NCBI RefSeq assembly: GCF_017355525.1
Contig: NZ_CP067395.1
Span: forward strand, 5,716,501-5,780,500
Direction of reading: 5' to 3'
Length of the DNA stretch: 64,000 nt
Source of the DNA: Lysobacter enzymogenes
GTDB lineage: Bacteria; Pseudomonadota; Gammaproteobacteria; Xanthomonadales; Xanthomonadaceae
Below the pieces are notes generated by a model, which worked only from the letters and a program-made list of their open reading frames with translations, made no database searches and was not told the origin of the DNA. Position numbers and translations under genes: made by a program. Position 1 is the stretch's first letter, and the number at the start of each line of letters is the position of its first letter. This document shows, piece by piece, positions 60,549 through 64,000 of this stretch.

Positions 60549-61157
60549 ATGAAGAAACCGATGCCCACGCTGCGCAGCTACACCGGCGCCGAGATCGCGC
60601 CCTACCTGAACGCGATCGCCGCACTGCGCATCGCGGTGTTCCGCGAATGGCCTTACCTGTACGACGGCGACGCCGCCTACGAGGCCAAGTATCTGCAGGT
60701 GTACCGCGACTCGTGGCGCGGCGTGGCGGTGCTGGCCTTCGACGGCGAGCGCATCGTCGGCGCCTCCACCGGCCTGCCGCTGATCGACGAGATGCCCGAG
60801 ATCCGCGCCGCCTTCGACGGCCATCTGGTCCAGCCCGAGCACGTGTTCTATTGCGGCGAGTCGGTGCTGCTGCCCGAGTACCGCGGCCGCGGCGTCGGCC
60901 ACCGATTCTTCGACCTGCGCGAAGCGCATGCGCGCGCGTTCGGCGAATACCGCTGGACCACGTTCTGCGCGGTCGAACGCGACCCCGGCGATCCGCGCCG
61001 GCCGGCGTTCCACCGCGGCAACGAGGGGTTCTGGAAGAAGCGTGGCTACACCCACCGTCCGGAACTGGTGGCGAAGCTGGCCTGGAACGAGGTCGCCCGC
61101 GGCGAGCGCGAGCATTCCCTGAGTTTCTGGCTGCGGCCGCTGGAGCGCGCGCGATGA
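60549..61157 (+). CDS. GNAT family N-acetyltransferase
   Basis: 202 residues. GNAT core: FREWPYLYDGDAAYEAKYLQVY near 33, VFYCGESVLLPEYRGRGVGHRFFD (motif A with RGRGVGHRF, about 100-124) and FHRGNEGFWKKRGYTHRPE near 155. It acetylates an unknown small molecule or protein. The stop overlaps the ATG of the nitrilase-family gene (ATGA), so the two enzymes are coupled and may work on linked substrates. A ribosome site is weak (AAGATGGCCGG). Confidence 0.88.
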   Translation: MKKPMPTLRSYTGAEIAPYLNAIAALRIAVFREWPYLYDGDAAYEAKYLQVYRDSWRGVAVLAFDGERIVGASTGLPLIDEMPEIRAAFDGHLVQPEHVFYCGESVLLPEYRGRGVGHRFFDLREAHARAFGEYRWTTFCAVERDPGDPRRPAFHRGNEGFWKKRGYTHRPELVAKLAWNEVARGEREHSLSFWLRPLERAR

Positions 61158-62047
61158 AAGTGGCCGTAGCGAAATACCGCATCGGCGCGCCGCGCGACTT
61201 CGCCGAGTTCGCCGACAAGCAGGCGCAGTGGCTCAGCGCCGCGCGCAACGGCGGCGCGCAACTGGCGGTGCTGCCCGAATACCTGTCGCTGGAACTCGGC
61301 GCGACCTTCGGCGCGGCGACCCAGGGCGACCTGCACGCCTCGCTGGTGGCGACCCAGCAGTACCACGGCGCGTGGCTGGACCTGTTCGGCCTGCTCGCGC
61401 GCGAGCTGCGCCTGCACATCGTCGCCGGCAGTTTTCTCTACGACCCCGGCCACGGCCGCTACCGCAACCGCAGCTACGCGTTCGCGCCCGACGGCGGCCG
61501 CGTGTGGCAGGACAAGCTGCAACTGACCGGTTTCGAGAAGCAGGCCGGGGTGATCGAGCCCGGCGACGCGCTGCGCACCTTCGAACTGGCCGGCCAGCGT
61601 GCCGGCATCGCGGTCTGCTACGACATCGAGTTCCCGCTGCCGGTGCGCGCGCAATGCGAGGCCGGGGCCAAGCTGCTGATCGCGCCGAGCTGCACCGACA
61701 CCGACGCCGGCGCGACCCGCGTGCGCGTGGGCTGCCTGGCGCGCGCGCTGGAGAACCGCGCCTTCGTCGCCCAGGCGGTGACCGCGGGCGAAGCGCTGTG
61801 GAGCCCGGCGCTGGACACCAACACCGGCGAGGCGGCGGTGTACGCGCCGATGGACCACGGCCTGCCGGCCGACGGCGTGCTTGCGCACACTCGGGGATCG
61901 CAGCCGTGGGCGTTCGCCGATCTGGATTTCGCCGCGTTGGAAGCCAGCCGCGAACGCGCGCAGGTGGCCAACGATCGCGATTGGGTCGGGCAGTGCAAGC
62001 CGGCGTTGGTGCGGGCGCAGATGGCGCAGTGGGGCGAGCAGAAATAG
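61154..62047 (+). CDS. Carbon-nitrogen hydrolase (nitrilase superfamily)
   Basis: 297 residues. The catalytic triad is complete: E42 (LAVLPEYLS), K121 (WQDKLQLT) and C155 (GIAVCYDIEFPLPVR). It hydrolyses an amide or nitrile; the set with a PVRAQCEAGAKLL segment resembles predicted amidases such as Nit2/YafV-type omega-amidases. Its ATG overlaps the upstream GNAT stop. REP pair downstream. Confidence 0.92.
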   Translation: MKVAVAKYRIGAPRDFAEFADKQAQWLSAARNGGAQLAVLPEYLSLELGATFGAATQGDLHASLVATQQYHGAWLDLFGLLARELRLHIVAGSFLYDPGHGRYRNRSYAFAPDGGRVWQDKLQLTGFEKQAGVIEPGDALRTFELAGQRAGIAVCYDIEFPLPVRAQCEAGAKLLIAPSCTDTDAGATRVRVGCLARALENRAFVAQAVTAGEALWSPALDTNTGEAAVYAPMDHGLPADGVLAHTRGSQPWAFADLDFAALEASRERAQVANDRDWVGQCKPALVRAQMAQWGEQK

Positions 62048-62071
62048 GCCACGCGGCGAGCGTGAGCGATC

Positions 62072-62138
62072 ACGGTCGCGGCTCGCGCCGCTCCTACAGG
62101 TAGCCCATGTAGGAGCGGCGCGAGCCGCGACCGCGACA
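62072..62138. repeat. REP-like inverted pair
   Basis: Two inverted copies of the TGTAGGAGCGGCGCGAGCC element with a ~9-base spacer, the same compact arrangement as at 1-63. Sits between the convergent nitrilase-family and PAP2 genes. Confidence 0.85.
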
Positions 62139-62157
62139 CTTCAACTGCCGCGCAACC

Positions 62158-62709
62158 TCAACCGAACAACGACACCCCAGGCACCAACCACAGCGAAATC
62201 CCCGCCAAGGTCGAGCCGATCACCGTCGCCGCCAGCACATCGCTGGGATAGTGCAACCCCAGCACCACCCGCGACGCCGCCACCGACGCGGTGAACGGCA
62301 CCAGGATCCAGCCCAGCGCGGGGTAATGCGCCATCGCCACCAGGCTGAAGGCGACCGCGTGCAGGGTATGCCCCGAGGGGAAGCTGAATTCGTCCAGCGG
62401 CGCGACCCAGGCATGGATGCGCTGGTCCGACGCGAACGGACGCGGACGCCGGGTCCAGCGCTTGAGCAGCTTGTACAGCGCCAGCGCGATCACGCCGGTG
62501 GCGGCCAGATGCGCGGAGGCGCGCAGGCCGTCGTAACCGTCGGCGAGTACCAGCACCGCCATCAGCGCGTACCAGAACACGCCGTCGCCGAGCCGGCTGA
62601 CCGCGGCGAAGTACGCGCGCGAACCGCTGCGTTCGCCGAGCCGGTTGGCGCGCAGGCACCAACCCGATTCGCCGGCGATCAGACGCTTGCGCAAGGGCAA
62701 CCGGTTCAT
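62158..62709 (-). CDS. PAP2 family phosphatase
   Basis: 183 residues, six hydrophobic helices. The tripartite phosphatase signature is present: KRWTRRPRP near 85-93 (K-x6-RP), SFPSGHTLHAVA near 109-120 (PSGH) and SRVVLGLHYPSDVLAA near 144-159 (SR-x5-H-x3-D). It removes phosphate from undecaprenyl-PP, phosphatidic acid or lipid A-type substrates at the membrane. The ATG overlaps the glycosyltransferase stop (ATGA). Shared use of a lipid-linked sugar is inference. Confidence 0.92.
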   Translation of the reverse strand: MNRLPLRKRLIAGESGWCLRANRLGERSGSRAYFAAVSRLGDGVFWYALMAVLVLADGYDGLRASAHLAATGVIALALYKLLKRWTRRPRPFASDQRIHAWVAPLDEFSFPSGHTLHAVAFSLVAMAHYPALGWILVPFTASVAASRVVLGLHYPSDVLAATVIGSTLAGISLWLVPGVSLFG

Positions 62710-63896
62710 ACGACCTCCTGCTCGGGTTTGTTGTCGGGACGGGACTCTTGGCTCAGCCGCAGCGGCATGCCGCTGCGGTCGGCCAGGCCGTGCAGCACCG
62801 CGTCGAAATCGGCGGCGACCTGCTGCGGGCGCAGGCCGCCGATCGCCTCGCGGCCGGCGCGGGCCATGCGCGCGCGCAGCGCGTCGTCTTCGGCGATGCG
62901 CGCGGCCGCGGCGATGAAGCCGGCCTCGTCGCCGCTGGGCAGCGCCGCGCCGTGTTCGCCGTCGCGCAGGTGTTCGTGCGCGGCGCCGTAGTCGAACGCC
63001 ACCGTCGGCACGCCGCTGGCCATCGCTTCCAGGGTCACGTTGCCGAAGGTTTCGCTGAGGCTGGGGAACAGGAACAGGTCGCCGCTGGCGAAGTGCGCGG
63101 CCAAGGTCTCGCCGCGCTTCACGCCGCAGAACACGAAGTCGGGATGGTCGCGCTGCAGTTTCTCGCGCGCCGGGCCGTCGCCGACCCAGACGAAGCGCGC
63201 GTCGGGACGGCGCTGTTGCAGCGCGCGGAACGCGCGCACGGCCAGGTCCAGATTCTTCTCCGGCGCGATCCGGCCGACGTAGATCGCGACCAGGGTGCTG
63301 TCGTTCGCGCCCCATTCGCCGCGCAGCGCCGGGTCGCGGCGCGAGGGTTCGAACAGCGCGGTGTCGACCGCGCGCGGCAGCCGCACCACGTCGTGGAAAC
63401 CGCTGGAGCGCAGGAACTGCGCCAGCTCGCGCGTCGGCACCAGGGTCGCGTCGGCGCCGTTGTGGAAGCGGCGCATCCACGCCAGCGCGGTGCCGACCAG
63501 GAACGGCGCGCCGTAGTCGCGCATGTATTCGTCGAAGCGGGTGTGGAAGCCGGTCGCGGCCGGAATCGCCAGCGCGCGCGCCGCCTTCAGCGCCGACCAG
63601 CCCAGCGGGCCTTCGGTGGCGACGTAGATCGCATCGGGCTTGCGCGCCGACCAAGCCTGGCGCAGCCGCGCGGCGCAGGGCAGGCCGAAGCGCAGGCCGG
63701 GGTAGCGCGGCAGCGGCAGGCCGCGCACCAGCAGTTCGTGATCGGCGCCGTCGCCCTGGCCGTCGGCGTCCTGGCGCGGGCGCACCACGCCGACCTCGTG
63801 GCCGCGCGCGCGCAGACCCTGCTCCAGACCGTGGACGGTCAGGGCGACGCCGTTGATTTCCGGCGGATAGGTCTCGGTGACGATCGCGTAGCGCAT
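62706..63896 (-). CDS. GT4 family glycosyltransferase
   Basis: 396 residues. GT-B fold. N-terminal MRYAIVTETYPPEINGVALTV (acceptor half); C-terminal donor half with IYVGRIAPEKNLDLAVRAF near 210-230, FCGVKRGETLAAHFASGDLFLFPSLSETFGNVTLEAMASG with the E-x7-E motif, and VAFDYGAAHEHL. Similar enzymes transfer hexose or mannose to lipids or glucans in the Xanthomonadaceae. Coupled to the PAP2 gene by a 4-base overlap; together they may handle lipid-linked glycans. Confidence 0.92.
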   Translation of the reverse strand: MRYAIVTETYPPEINGVALTVHGLEQGLRARGHEVGVVRPRQDADGQGDGADHELLVRGLPLPRYPGLRFGLPCAARLRQAWSARKPDAIYVATEGPLGWSALKAARALAIPAATGFHTRFDEYMRDYGAPFLVGTALAWMRRFHNGADATLVPTRELAQFLRSSGFHDVVRLPRAVDTALFEPSRRDPALRGEWGANDSTLVAIYVGRIAPEKNLDLAVRAFRALQQRRPDARFVWVGDGPAREKLQRDHPDFVFCGVKRGETLAAHFASGDLFLFPSLSETFGNVTLEAMASGVPTVAFDYGAAHEHLRDGEHGAALPSGDEAGFIAAAARIAEDDALRARMARAGREAIGGLRPQQVAADFDAVLHGLADRSGMPLRLSQESRPDNKPEQEVV

Positions 63897-64000
63897 GCCG
63901 CGGCTCCCGGTTTGCGCAATCTTGTGCGCGCGCCGTGTCCCTGCGGTTGCCGGCGCATGACGCAGGCATGACCGCAGCCGGTAATCGTTTTCCGGAACCG
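63897..64000. other. Window edge upstream of the GT4 gene
   Basis: 104 bases; the glycosyltransferase leader region. GGAGCCGCGG precedes its start. I see no other feature. Confidence 0.4.

Overview
The window is a 64 kb piece of a GC-rich gammaproteobacterial chromosome and most resembles the Xanthomonadaceae, probably Lysobacter. The evidence is the gene set: a min locus behind a GNAT gene, a 'pathogenicity-like' DUF2007 protein, creBC/creD, Bpt-type aminoacyl-tRNA--protein transferase and tandem small secreted proteins. High GC, many long antisense shadow ORFs, and dozens of short REP-like palindromes between genes fit as well. Genus is inferred, not proven. I see no rRNA, tRNA, CRISPR array, intact insertion sequence or prophage.

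Layout. 0-5.7 kb: secreted amidohydrolase, M2 (ACE-like) lipoprotein peptidase, two hypotheticals. 5.7-8.3 kb: GNAT-minC-minD-minE operon on the minus strand. 8.4-10.3 kb: a NarL/LuxR-type two-component system. 10.8-18 kb: SRPBCC protein, DUF423 protein, DNA glycosylase, methyltransferase plus M15 peptidase, a four-gene SPFH/membrane/Arc-like/DUF4177-like operon, and a beta-propeller-like membrane protein. 18-31 kb: purT, an ATP-grasp plus SMI1-like pair, lipoproteins, bpt, a six-EF-hand protein, an ECF sigma factor fused to a membrane tail, tesB plus a pathogenicity-like protein, a TolB-like secreted protein and an AmpD-like amidase. 31-46 kb: MOSC protein, hydrolase whose start lies in a tandem repeat, rlmKL, two pirins, aqpZ, several envelope proteins and mfd. 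46-51.4 kb: three tandem small secreted proteins, GNAT, CDF transporter, YwqG-like protein, a GNAT remnant and a Cys-rich secreted peptide. 51.5-60.5 kb: rlmJ, creB-creC, an oppositely oriented TPR/Sel1 plus PcfJ-like gene pair, then creD. 60.5-64 kb: GNAT plus nitrilase-family amidase, and PAP2 phosphatase plus GT4 glycosyltransferase.

How the genes work together. MinCDE positions the division septum. CreBC is an envelope or beta-lactam-linked two-component system; its classical target creD is preceded by a perfect TTCAC-N6-TTCAC CreB site (58896-58911). That site sits in the divergent region shared with the PcfJ-like/TPR pair, so the uncharacterised pair may belong to the Cre regulon. This is the best candidate here for an undescribed system. 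Other candidates are the SPFH/Arc-like operon with two tandem TGATATCA palindromes upstream and the array of two-cysteine secreted proteins.

All functions come from reading motifs by eye; no database search was run. Start codons were chosen from Shine-Dalgarno sites, signal peptides and stop-start overlaps.
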